Assembly: GCF_026745355.1 (NCBI RefSeq) | Contig: NC_079208.1 | Span: 17,321,260-17,385,259 of the forward strand | DNA from: Beta vulgaris subsp. vulgaris | Taxonomy: Eukaryota > Streptophyta > Magnoliopsida > Caryophyllales > Amaranthaceae | Length of the DNA: 64,000 nucleotides | Direction of reading: 5' to 3' | In this document: positions 1-11,418 of the stretch, piece after piece | Layout: the number at the start of each line of letters is the position of its first letter | How positions within the stretch are numbered: position 1 is the first letter of the stretch | Translations under genes and position numbers: made by a program | The notes under the pieces: generated by a model | Told to the model about the DNA's origin: nothing | Seen by the model: the letters and a program-made list of their open reading frames with translations, nothing else | Databases searched by the model: none

Positions 1-729
1 GAGGTTAAGGTTCGGGGTAGTACAATTCCCATCAATTCTAGCCAATCTTACCTTACCACATTCAGTCAATTTAAAATAACTTACATTTTTCAAGATCAAT
101 CCTACACCTCCTCCTACTTTACTTTTGTTTTTAAAGTATTTACTAATCATCGTCATACACGACATTTGCAAAAATATTTTTTTTCAAAATTAATCCATCT
201 TCTTTTCCTAAATAAAAGATAAAAACAAGAAGTTCTTTTCAAAAACAAATTTCGAAAAATTCGAAGCCCATTCTAAACACCTTTAATTCAATTCAATCAA
301 CCCAATCCAGTTCACTTGCATTTATTTTAGGCCCATCTACGTACATTAGAGTCTACTTTGCATTCATTTTAGGCCCATATGCATTAGAGTCCATTTTGCA
401 TCCATATTAGGTCCATCTAAATTTGAGTATATACATTCATTTTAGCTCCGGTAAGATTAGACTCCATCTTAGGCTCATATAAGTCTAATCCATGTCAAAA
501 TCTAGGCCCATTTGCATCTATGTGTTAAACCTAGTCTACGTCAAGCCCTGTCCAAGTCTAATCAAGCTCTAGTACAATCCAATGTCAAACCCATGTGCAC
601 TTTTAAGTCTAACTTCAAACTAATATAGGACTAAGTCTATAATTAGGTCCATATAAGGCTCAACTCATTTTCTAAGTCTAATCAAGTCCGATTCCAAACC
701 ATATAGGATGAAGTCTGAACCATTAAGTC
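1..729. repeat. Degenerate leader/LTR-like DNA of an old Tat/Ogre-type element
   Basis: No coding region is seen. From about 300 onward the sequence is built of loosely repeated phrases such as 'aggcccat', 'aagtctaatc' and 'gtccatttt'. The same phrases resume to the right of the large insertion (12054-12240), which places this stretch in the leader or LTR of the element whose gag lies at 12417-13690. The left boundary is outside the window. Assignment to that element is inference from the shared phrases. Confidence 0.45.
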
Positions 730-1113
730 TAACGAAACTAGCACCCTTTAAGTCCATAACGGCATCCTGTAAGTCCATAATGGCACCCTTTAAGTCCATA
801 ACGGCACCTTGACTTAGCGAAACTAGTCATCCTTGTAAGTCCATAACGGCACCTTTTAAGACCATAACGGCACCCTTTAAGTCCATAACGACACCTCGAC
901 CTATCAAAGCTAGTCATCCCTGTAAGTCCATAACGGTACCGTTTAAGTCCATAATGGCACCTTGACCTAGCGAAGCTAGTCATCCCTTTAAGTCCATAAC
1001 GGCACCTTGACCTAGCGAAGGTGGTCATCTCAAAGACCATAAAGGCACCCTCGGAGTTTAACGAAGCTACTCCTACCTTACATCTATACCAGTTGACATC
1101 CTCGAGTTTAACG
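730..1113. repeat. Minisatellite with 21/45-bp units
   Basis: Tandem units of about 21 bp around TAAGTCCATAACGGCACC alternate with a longer form (about 45 bp) that adds 'gacctagcgaagctagtcatcc'-like sequence. At least eight imperfect copies are visible. A related unit reappears at 12054-12170, so the array was cut in two by the element at 1119-12048. The open frame across it on the minus strand is a by-product of the 3n period. Tandem arrays in untranslated parts of Tat-lineage retrotransposons are well known. Confidence 0.75.
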
Positions 1114-1118
1114 AAACT

Positions 1119-1755
1119 TGTTACGTAGTATGAAACCAGTAATTTAATATAACAATTCCCAACTTCAGGTTCTTAATTTGGAGACTCGTGCAACAATGAT
1201 TGGACTCGAATCCCGATACTGAACTCTGATCAGCAACCTGCAAAAAAGGGACCACCCTGGAGGTTTGGGTGGTATTTTCCCCTCCGATGCTTAAGTCAGA
1301 TATCAGGGATATGAAGGAACTTTTAAAGAGAGAAAAGAGAGAGAGAGAGAGAGAGAGAGAGAATTTGTGGCAGAATAACAGTACTATCCTCTGAAAAACA
1401 TACCTTTCCCCTGATTTCAAGGACTATTTATACTGTTCGAAATGACTGTTGTACCTTGATGTCACCCTAATTTGAGAGCATCTGATTGGCTAAGCAATAA
1501 AATGGTGACATGTGGCAGGTATTGATTGGTCATCACACCTCACCTTTATGCAGGAGTACAAGATGCTTTAGCTGGGCCTAAGTACAGGTTTGGGCCATAA
1601 GAGTGGTTTTAGTACATCTTTTTCCTCAGAAAAGTGTACTTTAGCCCACATAATTTTCTGACCCATGTACTTTTCCTTCATAAGCTTGCGCCACATGTAA
1701 GGCTAGGATGAAGCCACGTGTCATCTTGGTAGCCCTTGATTTTTAGGCTACAACA
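1119..1755 (-). repeat. LTR of Tat element (3' LTR in element sense)
   Basis: Begins TGTTACGTAG and ends GCTACAACA on the plus strand, aligning along its whole length with 11419-12048. It contains a GA microsatellite near 1331-1362 that is longer than in the other LTR. Confidence 0.93.
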
Positions 1756-1775
1756 TTTGCCCCTTAAAAGAGGAA
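1756..1775 (-). other. Polypurine tract of Tat element
   Basis: On the minus strand the bases directly before the 3' LTR read AAGGGGCAAA, preceded by a pyrimidine-rich stretch. Position and purine content fit a polypurine tract priming plus-strand synthesis. Confidence 0.65.
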
Positions 1776-1938
1776 GTTACCATCATTTAGGCGCCAAGAC
1801 GGTTGATTTCCTCTTTTAACCGACCTGGAACTGCCCTTCTCTTTTTCAAAAAAGAGGCGTCATTTTGCCGGTCTCCACAGGTCAACCCTTAAGAGCAACG
1901 GTTACTTTTACCAGATGAGGGGGTCACTTTCACCCCTT

Positions 1939-1946
1939 TATAAATA
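1939..1946 (+). promoter_or_regulatory. TATA box for the plus-strand gene
   Basis: TATAAATA stands about 190 bp inside the element, before a 5' leader with GAGAGAGA tracts and a possible leader intron donor at 2129-2131 (ACAG|GTATTT). It is placed to drive the plus-strand gene at 2460-5355, opposite to gag-pol. Transcription itself is inferred. Confidence 0.5.
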
Positions 1947-2459
1947 TGTGATTTTGTCATTTCTGAAATCATTTTAACATCGCTGAGAAATTTTCTAGAG
2001 AGAGACTCCGCAATTTTTACTGAGCTTTTTTAGAGAGAGAAATTACTCCCCTCCAAGCTCTTGCATACTGCTACTCCGTTCGTCCGAAGTTTCGATTCGT
2101 CCTTGACATACGTTCGAACTTTCTCTACAGGTATTTCCTAATTTATTTCCTTTGTATTTTCACGCATATTTTAAGAAAAGGGATTCGTCCTCTTTATCGA
2201 ACAATCCCGGCCGCTCAGGGGTTGGTACTAACCCTAGAACATAGGGCCTGTCTTCCTCGGCATCTTCTAGAGTTGGACCTATCCCGGCCGGACATGCATT
2301 CTTTTTCTTTAGGCATGGACGGCAAAGTCAGACGACCCAGTCTTTACGTGTGCAGGGTAATCTGGCGCGCGTCAAGCAAACATCTCGTATCAGACGAGGA
2401 GTTAACCTGTCGGCCTCCAGCTCAGAAATAAAGGCATCTACTGGACGGATTCCCGCTGA

Positions 2460-5355
2460 TTGAGAGCGAGAAGTCCAAAGCGCTCGTCCTGCCTACCCAA
2501 ATCCTTCTCCTGAACTCGTCCAGGAGGAATCCGATGTTTGGGGCTCTCCAGACCCCAGCCCGTCCAAGCCAAGGACGGCCTCAAATGAGTCGAACGAAGC
2601 TGAAACCACTTCTAACCCGGCAAGCGACTCAGACGAGCCGTCCACAACTTCCTCCGAAATAAGGTGCCGTCTTGGCCCCTTATCTGACCCTAAATACATC
2701 CTAGCCGAAAGCGGCTGGCTAGGACGAGTAGGTCCTCACCTTGAACATCTTTCTTCTGCCATACCCATGCCGGGGTATCGGTTTGTTCTTCCTGGCCGGG
2801 AGGACACTATACTTAGTGCTCCTGCTGGCCATTTCGCCGTTTATCGGCTGGCTTTAGATGCCGGGATGCGATTTCCATTGTACCCCTTCATCAGCCGCCT
2901 CCTTTATTACTATAACATAGGACTTAACCAACTTGCCCCAAATTCATGGCAAAACATTTTAACCTTCTTAGCCGTCTGCTAATTTAAGGGCGTTGATCCG
3001 TCCATGGCTGCCTTTTCCCAAATACACTATGTCTCCAAGGTTCCCAAAACTGTAGATGGGGCCTGGTTCAGTGTTTGTAATCGTCAAGGCTTCATGACGT
3101 CTTGGGACAAGAATCCAAGATGCATGCTTGGAAAGCTGAGTTCCTGTTTGTCCAAGCTCCTAACGAGGTGGTGGCCAGACGATACTGCTACACTAGCCGG
3201 GCTGCTACCAATGCTGGACGAACAGCGTCCTTCCTGGAGCTGGAAAACAGCTCAGCTGAGCAGTTGGTGGAATACTTCAAAATCTCGGAGTATTCCATCA
3301 ACGACGTCTCCTTCAGGGGTCCGTCCAACTGGATCCCGTTCAAGGAGATGTTTTACAATGATGATTTCCTGGTCGCGGCCGGCTTGCGGCGGGCCGAGGA
3401 TAGAGGTATACCTTATAATAATTTCTAAGTAAATGCCCTCGTCCTATATTCGTGATCCTAACCATGTCTCTTTTTCTTATGCAGACTCGGCCAAGGCGAA
3501 ACATAGAAGATCTTGGAAAGGAGATTCACAGACTCCCTCTGGAAGGAGTTTAGCAAGACTGGTGCTGAAAAGAGGACAGATACTCTGGTAAAAACTTTTT
3601 TTTTCTGGACGAGTCTCTTCTTTGAGGAGCAAAACGCCCTGAATTGACCCTGGACGAGTTCCCTCTCTATGGGGCTGAACGTCCAAGGTTGATTCCGGAC
3701 GCTTTAGCTTTTAATGGACAGAACGTCCTGAATGACACTTCTGGACGAGCTCCTTCTTCGAAGGACAGAACGTCCAAAATTTCTGGACGGACTCCTTCTT
3801 TGAAGGACAGAACGTCCTGATTTTTCTTCCGGATGAGCTTCCTCTTTGCAGAGCAAGACGTCTAGAGCCAGTCTTGGACGTCTTCCTTTCTCTTCTGATT
3901 TTTGCTTTTCGTCTAATATTTTTTCTAACTTTTTCAGAAAAATGCCCCAACGTCCAAGGCGTTGGCGGAGAAGGCGGCCTCCAAGAAAAGACCAGCCACG
4001 ACTGGTGAGGCACCACCACCCAAAAAATCCAAAGGCTTCACGGCCAAGAAGAAGAAACCCTCCCGGCCGGCTCCTAAGGTGGTGATTTCTATCCCAGCTG
4101 AGGATGAGCCTCCGGCTACAGATTAGAGGGCCATGATTCCTTATGCCGGCCCTATCGACCAAACTCCTCCTCTTCAATCGGAGCAACCAGAGGCGGTTGC
4201 TCAACTGGACAGGTCTGAAGCTAAGCCTGCTCAGCCGGACGCTGCCTTAGACGGATCGGCTTATACTGGGCCAGTCGACAATCTGGTAGGCCAGATGCCG
4301 AAGGCATATAGGACGGCCTCCCGTTCTTCTGGTGAGTCTTATTACTCAAACATAGTTAGAACCTTGCGCGTTGGCAGGCGGCCAATGAGTCCCTCCAACC
4401 GTCATACCGTGATTATACCCGTCAAAAATACTGACGAGTCACCTCTTTCAGATAAGGGAAAGGGCATAGCTGAAGAAGCTCCAGCCAGCTCTCCCACTCT
4501 TTCGGACGATGAGTCCTCGGCTGCTTTTTCGAGGATGACATCGGCCGGCCGTGAGAAGCTCAAGCAGGAGCTTTTCAAATGCTTCCCTAAACCTTACATC
4601 AAGGGTTTGATGGGAGCCTCATCAGGACATGTTGGCTACATGTCTCAACTGGCTACAGAGGTAATTCTTTTTCCTGGACGTTTGATTTCCAAACTTAGAT
4701 ATATTTTTTCAATTTTGCAACCGCCCTAACACGTTTCGTCTTCCCTTTGACAGCTCTTTGCTCGCAGCTTTATTACTGAGGACTGGGCAAGGCAGCTGAG
4801 GAAAGAGAATAGAAAAAAAAAAAACTCGCTGCTGACGTTACGAAAGCTGCCAACCATGCCCAGTATTCCATGGCAAAGCAGGAGTTACTGCATCAGCAGT
4901 CGAAGGTGGCCTGGGAAAAGAGATCGACCGAGATGGAGTCCCAAATCAAAAATTATCTCCTCCGGCTGACCAGTCTTTTGGACGAGAAGGGCGCTCTCCA
5001 GGACGAGAGGAATGTGGCCTTGCTGGCCGTGGCGACACTCAGAAGAGAGAACCGCTATCTCCGAGGGAAGAGCCATGTGCTGAAGATGGAACTTTCGGCT
5101 ACTGAGGAGGCGGCCAAGGAGGCTATGAACGAAGTGATTGAAACTTCGAAAACCTGGGCCGTGCAGGCCTTTGAAATGCTGGCCGAAGAGGACGACATCC
5201 CTAGGTATGTTCGCCAGCTAGAATTTCAAGAGAGCCTGCACAAGGCTAATATTAAAGGAGAGGAACCCCCCGTCTTCCAGGAGTCTTCAGAAGATGAAGA
5301 GGAAGACGAAGTTGAAGCCCAGGATAAAGAGAACAACACTCCTCCAGACGCTTAA
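2460..5355 (+). pseudogene. Antisense additional ORF of Tat element (Transposase_28-like, coiled coil)
   Basis: Codes opposite to gag-pol. A Ser/Pro/acidic N-terminal part (2460-2760) leads into a domain resembling Pfam Transposase_28 ('putative gypsy type transposon'), with FPLYPFISRLLYYYNIGLNQ near 2872-2932. Next comes a region to 3402, a likely intron (about 3403-3483, GT...TTATGCAG), a Lys-rich basic segment (3942-4125), a Ser/Pro-rich segment (4133-4659), a second likely intron (4660-4753) and a C-terminal coiled coil ending in acidic residues (4756-5355). It is broken by in-frame stops (TAA at about 2980; TAG at 4123-4125) and frameshifts (near 3105 and in the A-run at 4809-4820). Such antisense extra ORFs are known in the Tat lineage; their function is not established. 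Exon limits are my reading of GT/AG sites. Confidence 0.72.
3596..3870 (+). repeat. Short tandem repeats inside the antisense gene
   Basis: Units resembling 'ctggacgagctccttctt ... gcagaacgtcc' recur about five times at 60-65 bp spacing. They lie in a stretch I read as intron, between the segment ending near 3590 and the Lys-rich segment from 3942. GGACGNNC-type words are common across this whole element. Confidence 0.6.
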
Positions 5356-6339
5356 CTTTCCCATTCTCCATCTTGGCCGCAGGCCTCTTGTACTTGTAGT
5401 TTTTTTTCAATTTCTTACTTTTGTAATTTTTAGATTAGTTTGTAATCTTTTCTTTTATCTATAAAAGAGTTATCTTTTTCCATTTCCAATGCTTTATACT
5501 TTTATGCAATGGACGTCTTGTTTTTGATCAAACATTTATGCCTAAGTACGAAAGCAACTCGTCTTAACATATTTAATCTGATCCAATGGCTCAAAACATA
5601 TTTCAAGACGTTTATCTGATCAATGGCTCTTATTGGCCGAATATTTCTAGACGTTTATCAGACGCCTAAGTTTAATACTTATGTTTCAAAACTAAGTTAA
5701 TAACTTGTTCGGCCTGAATTTTGGCTATCCTTCGTTTTTGGACAAAGACTTAGTTATTTGCAATAAATTAGGTCCCTATATGCCCCCCTTCTTGGACGAA
5801 GAGGTCTTAGCGACCTTTCTTTGTTTCAAGAAGGAGAAAGACCATAATTTACTCAATAACTTGGACGTTTTATGAAGGTTATTGTAACCCGTCCATCTTC
5901 GTTAAATTGTGAAATAACTTGTTCTTTTACTAAGGTTGTTATTTCGAAGTATGGCTTTTGGACGAAAAGTAGGATACCTTTTACTAAGGCGTCCTAATTC
6001 CAGCCGACCTTGTTTAGGATATGTTTAACTCTTTAAGTAAACAAACCGCTGGCCGATTCCATGTACTTATCCTTATAAGGATGATAACATGTTGGCCGAT
6101 CTCCTAATAGAAGGTGTTTTTACTTGCTGCTCTGTTTTATTAGTCAGCTTTGGACGATAGTATGTATTTTTAACTTAAACAAATAAATCAAACAGAGAGA
6201 CAGTCATAGGAGGGAAGTAGAACTGTATTATATGAATTTTGCTTGACGGATAGTCAAGGTACATGTATACATTTCTACTTTTTTTCATTGCAAGGCACTA
6301 AGAGAAGATTACACTTTCAAGTTATCTTAAACAAAGTAT
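5356..6339. other. Non-coding junction region of Tat element
   Basis: Lies between the end of the plus-strand gene and the integrase remnant of gag-pol, so the two convergent genes would terminate here. AT-rich, with repeated 'ggacg' and 'ggccga' words. An AATAAA-like signal for either strand is possible but not decisive. No gene seen. Confidence 0.6.
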
Positions 6340-6620
6340 TTTTTCAAAGTGTCAGAATTCCACGTCCTAGGAATGGAACGACCGTCCATGTCTTCCAGAC
6401 GAAAGGTGCCATTCTGAACTACTTTGACGATTTTGTAGGGTCGCTCCTAGTTAGGACTGAGCTTTCCTAGCTCCTTAGCTCGACCTACTGCTTCCATCTT
6501 TCTCAGGACGAGATCCCCCTGCTTCAATGGCCGCCTTGCTACTCTTTTGTTAAATTCTCTAGCCATGCGCTTTTTCTCCTAACGCCCTTCCTCTAATGTG
6601 GGAAGCACAGGCGCCCTCAT
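6340..6620 (-). pseudogene. Integrase remnant of Tat element (core deleted)
   Basis: Two integrase ends are fused. The minus strand first shows the start of the N-terminal zinc-binding region (LHEGACASHIRGRALGEKA, ending near 6562), then continues in another frame straight into the C-terminal domain (KRMAREFNKRVARRPLKQGD). The catalytic DDE core of roughly 200 residues is absent. The C-terminal part also carries a TAG in the place of the usual Trp of the GPY/F-like motif (near 6468). The junction at about 6556-6566 falls in a GAGAAAAAG-type tract that may reflect microhomology. The element therefore could not insert by its own integrase in this form. Confidence 0.8.
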
Positions 6621-7464
6621 GCAGCTCTTTCAGAACCTCCAACCCGTCCTTCCTACTGATACACTTGAGAAGTGGCCGGTTGAAGGATTTCTTGTACAGA
6701 GTTTTATTCCACAACTCGAACCATTTGTCCCTAGCTTTCACATACTTAGCTTCTAGGGGATCAAGGGGCAACCGGCATGTCTTCTTATATTCAATAATAG
6801 GGCTCATCCATTCATCTTCTCGGCTAAGAAACAAGATTTCCTTGGCAGCAATGCTCTTGGCCGCCTTGACCTCCCAGAACACTGTTCTAGGCACATCTCT
6901 CTCAGCCGAACTGGCTAGCTTGGAGAGGGCATCAGCTTGATCGTTTTCAGATCTTGGTACTTGATCCAAGACGAATCGTTTCAAAGACTTAACCTCCTCT
7001 TTTATCAGGCTCATATACTTGCTCATAGACGCCTCCTTGCATTCAGAGTCATCATTCACTTGGCTGACCATCAGCAAGGAATCAGTTTTTGCTTCAATTT
7101 CCAGAGCTCTTGCCGCCTTGCAAATTCTGATGCCGGCTAAGAGGGCTTCATACTCTGCTTCATTATTTGAAGCCTGTAATTGGAACTTCATAGCATACTC
7201 AAACTTGTCCCCTTCTGGTGACTGAAAAATGATCCCGGCTCCACATCCATGAGCAGTGGATGATCCGTCCACCATTAGAGTCCAATGCCTCTTTCCCTTT
7301 GCTGGGTCCTGGACGTTTTCTACTGTAGGCCGGGTGAGCTCTACAATAAAGTCCACCAAAGCTTGCCCCTTAATTGCTTTTCTGGGCTCGAACATCAGAT
7401 CAAACATATTGAGCTCTACGGCCCACTTCAACATTCGTCCGGATGCGTCCATCTTATGCAACAC
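6621..7464 (-). pseudogene. Archaeal-type RNase H domain of Tat pol
   Basis: Second RNase H domain, the hallmark of Tat-lineage pol. Acidic active-site positions are visible in order: MVDGSS (Asp), NNEAEYEALLAG (Glu), KTDSLLMV (Asp) and NDQADALSKLA (Asp). The open stretch runs about 280 codons before joining the integrase remnant. It is in the same pol as RT but separated from it by a stop near 7465-7480. Confidence 0.85.
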
Positions 7465-7480
7465 TTGCCTTAACGGTTAG

Positions 7481-8902
7481 TCAGTATAGACTAGAATACT
7501 GTGAGCAAGGAAATAGGGTCTCAACTTTCGGCTGGCCATTAGCAGCCGCCAGGCTGAACTTCATTATTGACGAATACCTGCCTTTTGCGTCCTTTAGCAC
7601 ATGGCTAACAAAATAAATGGGTATTTGTACTGAATCTCTCTCAGCTAGGAGAACAGCACTTACCGCGAATCGGGACACGACCAGGTAAACATACAGCTTT
7701 TCCCCTTCGGCTGGGCTAATTAGCCTTGGTAACTGCCGAAGATGGTCTTTAACCTGCTGAAGTGCTTTCTCAACTTCCTCTGTCCATTCGAACTTTGCAT
7801 TTTTTTTTTATGGTCGCAAATAAGAGATGACAATTGTCGCCTGATTTTGATAAAAACCGTCCAAGAGCGGCCAAACATCCCCTCAAACGCTGGACCTCCT
7901 TGATCCTGCACGGAGAGGTCATATTCAGAATTGCTTGAATTTTGTCAGGGTTGGCCTCAATCCCTCGTTGATCGACCAAAAACCCCAGAAACTTCCCAAC
8001 CACTACGCCGAATACGCATTTCTGCGCATTGAGCTTTAGCTTGTACTTTCTCAAGGTGATGAAGGTTTCTCTTAAATCTTCCAAGTGATCATTTTCCTCT
8101 CGGCTTTTGATGATCATATCGTCAATATAAGCCTCCATATTTTTCCCTAGCTGCGGCTGAAAGACAGTATTGATGAGCCTCTGAAATGTGGCCGGTGCAT
8201 TCCTCAGGCCGAAGGGCATCCGAAGCTAGCCATATAGCCCTTTTTCAGTCTTGAAAGAGGTTTTATCCTGATCATCTGGCCACTTAGGAATTTGGTGAAA
8301 GCCTGAGTAGGCGTCCATGAAACTAAGCAGTGCATGCCCTGCTATGGAGTCAACCAGCCGATCAATCTTAGCAGCGGGAAGCTGTCCTTAGGACAAGCCT
8401 TGTTCAAATCTGTGTAATCAACACACATCCACCAAGTACCATTCGGCTTGGGAACCATTACTACATTGGCCACCCAATTCGGGTAATAGGTTTCGCGGAT
8501 GAATTTGGATTGGAGCAGCTTCTGAACCTCCTTATCAACTGCTTGGTTTCTGGCCGGCCCTAGATGCCTTTTATTTTGCCGGACTGGCTTCTTCCCCGAC
8601 TCAATGTTCAACTTATGTACTGCCACTTCGGGATCAATTTCCGGCATTTCTTCCACTGTATAAGCAAAAACATCTTTAAACTCTCGTAGCAACGCAACCA
8701 AGGCGTCCTTAGTTTCAAAACTTAGGACGGACCCAATCTTCAATGTCCTCTCCAGACGCTCTGGGTTTAAACAGATTTCTATTGGGCTCTCTACTGGCTC
8801 TAGACGCTCTAGTCCCAAGCCCATGATGGCCATAACTTCATCAGATGAATTCTTCTCTTCTTTGATAGCTAAGCATCTCCTTTTCTTGCTAGGTAAGAGC
8901 AT
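7481..8902 (-). pseudogene. Reverse transcriptase and RNase H region of Tat pol
   Basis: RT begins upstream of HLGPARNQAVDKEVQKLLQ and shows PNWVANVVMVPKPNGTWW, VDYTDLNKACPKDSFPL, LRMPFGLRNAPATFQRL and the catalytic YIDDM motif (about 8115-8129). It is followed by the connection and first RNase H region (SRFAVSAVLLAE, FVSHVLKDA). Frameshifts near 8350-8365, a TAG before LRMPFGL (about 8225) and breaks near 7710-7800 and 7560 disable it. It would convert element RNA to cDNA in the virus-like particle. Confidence 0.88.
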
Positions 8903-8932
8903 GGACGGCTTGCCCTCTTGGAGGGGCTTTGC

Positions 8933-9562
8933 CTATGCCTTCTCTACCTCATGCTTCAACTCACTTATATGGCCTTTCAGTTTCTCGGCCGGCTCATCTA
9001 CCATGGCCTTTGGCCGCTCTGATCTCTCCTTCCATGATGATGGTTTCAATGTAGTAAGATAACATTCTCTTGCCGCCTGCTGGTCTCCATACAACGACCC
9101 AATTTTCCCACTATCACACTCAAATTTCATGAGCATCAGATGAGTCACAATGACAGCTTTGATATGATTTAAGGTAGGTCGTCCGAGGATGACATTATAT
9201 GATGTCAGGTCTCGTACTACTAGGAACTTCACGAAGAGTGTTCTTGCAGCTTCTTTGTCTCTAACTCTGACGGGTAGGGTAACGGTCCCCATAGGATGAA
9301 TTACCCCTCCGCCGAAACCAATGATAGGATGATTAACAGGAACCAAATCATTTTCATCAAACTTTAATCTTGAAAGACAATCCGCACTGATGATGTCGGT
9401 AGAACTTCCTGTATCAATCAGGATCCGTCTTACTCTGAGATTAGCAATCTTCATTTCCACCACCAGCGGGTCGTCATTAGGTGTTCTTATTTTTCCTCGA
9501 TCCTGCTCACTGACCACAATCTTGGGGAAAGGATCAGCCTCAGCCTGATTGGTGAGCATCAC
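8933..9562 (-). CDS. Retropepsin-like aspartic protease region of Tat pol
   Basis: An open stretch of 209 codons carrying the aspartic protease active site LIDTGSSTDI (near 9400-9430) and the flap/second-half motifs VNHPIIGFGGG and YNVILGRPTLN. It matures Gag and Pol in Ty3 elements. It follows the gag zinc-finger region directly, and RT follows after a stop near 8930. The reading frame is open but is a fragment of a broken polyprotein. Confidence 0.85.
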   Translation of the reverse strand: MMLTNQAEADPFPKIVVSEQDRGKIRTPNDDPLVVEMKIANLRVRRILIDTGSSTDIISADCLSRLKFDENDLVPVNHPIIGFGGGVIHPMGTVTLPVRVRDKEAARTLFVKFLVVRDLTSYNVILGRPTLNHIKAVIVTHLMLMKFECDSGKIGSLYGDQQAARECYLTTLKPSSWKERSERPKAMVDEPAEKLKGHISELKHEVEKA

Positions 9563-11389
9563 CTAGCTGAGTTCCCTCAGATAATTTTTATGGCCGTGAG
9601 TTGTTGGACCTCCGGCTGCGAATCCCCCCGAAATTACCATTACCACGTCTTCATCGTTACTTTCGTCATCTTTCCTTCTTCCTTGACGATTATCTTTTTT
9701 CTGGAATTTCCTTCCTGACGAGGGTAGATAAGAGTTCATTTTTCCCTTTCGGGCCAAATCCTCCAATGCTCTCTTGAGATGCTTGCACTCATTCGTCTCA
9801 TGACCACAATCTTTGTGGAAATGACAGTACTTACTTTTGTCCCTATTTATGTAGGGTGTTTTCATCTCTGCCGGCGCTTTCAATTCATGATGATCTTTGA
9901 TTTCCATAACAATGGAATACTGATCTTTGTTGAACTCTATGTGCTCAACTTGAGGCTGCCGGCTCACATCTCCTGCTCCTCCTGGACGAGGTGGTCATCG
10001 TAGTGATCGCCCAAGTTTCAGCTTTCTTGGGAAGACTCTTTTTTGGCTGGATTGCCTCTTCAGTTTTCTTCGCCTCCGGCTGTTTGGCTTCTGCACAAAC
10101 TTTCGTGGCATGGATGAATGCTTTGGCTTCCTTCAGAGCTTCTGTTAAGGTTGTTATCTTCTTCTTCACTAAATCAAACATAAAGCTGCCAGGTCTTAGA
10201 CCTCGGATGAAGGCGTCAAACGCCACTCCAGCATTCAGATCCTGGATCTGCAATGCTTCCAAATTGAACCGTTTCACATAACTCCTTAAGGCTTCTCTAG
10301 ACCCTTGAACTACCTTTCCTAAATGCATACTTGTCTTCTGTTCTTGACGATTTGCCACAAAATGGCTGGTGAACAAGATACGAAGCTCAGTGAAATTATT
10401 TACCGAGTTAGGAGGTAAATTGTTGAACCACTTCTGCGCCACTCTCTTCAATGTGGCCGGAAAGTTCTTACACCATGTAGCGTCATCAACACCCTGGACG
10501 TACATCTGGTGTTTGTAGGCTGACAAATGATTGTCTGGATCTGTAGTACCATCAAAATGCTCGATCGTCGGGAGCTTAACCTTCGGGAAAGGAGGAGACT
10601 CCATAATTCTGACCGAAAAGTGAGTCAGCCAATTAATCTGGAGTGCCCCCGCATGTCCCTCAGTGGGTATGTGCTCCCGGTGGTGCTCCTTCAATACTGG
10701 GTTTGAAGAGGTATTGGTGACGGCCTGACGCCTGTACACCATAGGTTGAACCACTGTTTTTTCTTGCCTTGGCTGAATAGCCGAAGGTCCATGACTTCTT
10801 CCTGCTGTCTTAGATGGAACTCTCAAAGACGGGTCCTTCATGTAAGGAGTAGAACCTGAGGCTGAGCGCTGAAACGCAGCAGCCCTCTTGGCCTCCAGAT
10901 ACTCCCTAGCATCTGTCTCCATCATACGACCAGTGGAAGGAATGTTATCTCCTGGACGGACTACTAGCTTCCAGTCCATCTTCCTCCTTGGCTCATTAAC
11001 AGCTGGCTGTTTTCCCTTAGAAGGTGGCCTACATAGCTCTGGCCGAGGTGGCCAGCTGGTTCCTGGACGACCTTCTTGGGACTTTCCCTTGAGCGGCTTA
11101 GCAGCCTCTCCTCCTGGGCTTATCTGAAAGAACAGCATGTTGTTCTTAATTTGCTCTTCCATAACAGCGGCCATCCTGGTCGGGAAGTCATTTAAGACAG
11201 TCTCCAGATGACCAGCCCTGGACGATCAAGATTCTCCTGGATGACAGGGGTCCCACTTCTTCCGTCAAGATGAACGGCGGCATGGTGCCTGTCCCGTCCT
11301 CGGGGTGGCATCCCGTCATCCACTATATCCTCTACTTGAATTCTGAAACTTCTATTCCTAGCAATGTTTGATGAGTGACAATCAGTCAT
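9563..11389 (-). pseudogene. gag of Tat element
   Basis: Starts at ATG 11389-11387, about 30 nt beyond the primer binding site. A charged N-terminal part is followed by the Retrotrans_gag core (LPTIEHFDGTTDPDNHLSAY, then WFNNLPPNSVNNFTELRILF, VKRFNLEALQI). The C-terminal part has a single zinc-finger-like motif CHFHKDCGHETNEC near 9820-9860. Frameshifts at about 11195-11230 and 9945-9975 interrupt an otherwise long frame. It forms the particle that packages element RNA. Confidence 0.85.
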
Positions 11390-11400
11390 TGTTGCGTCTT

Positions 11401-11418
11401 CCTACAGACGGTGCCAAA
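11401..11418 (-). other. Primer binding site of Tat element
   Basis: Directly after the 5' LTR on the minus strand the sequence is TTTGGCACCGTCTGTAGG. TTTGGCRCCGTCTGTRGG-type sites, starting 1-3 nt after the LTR, are typical of Tat-type elements. I do not name the tRNA with certainty. Confidence 0.75.

Noticed and set aside
738..1040. Minus-strand 100-residue frame with RYGLKG repeats
   Set aside because: Period-21 minisatellite read in frame; no start context and no relatives known to me.
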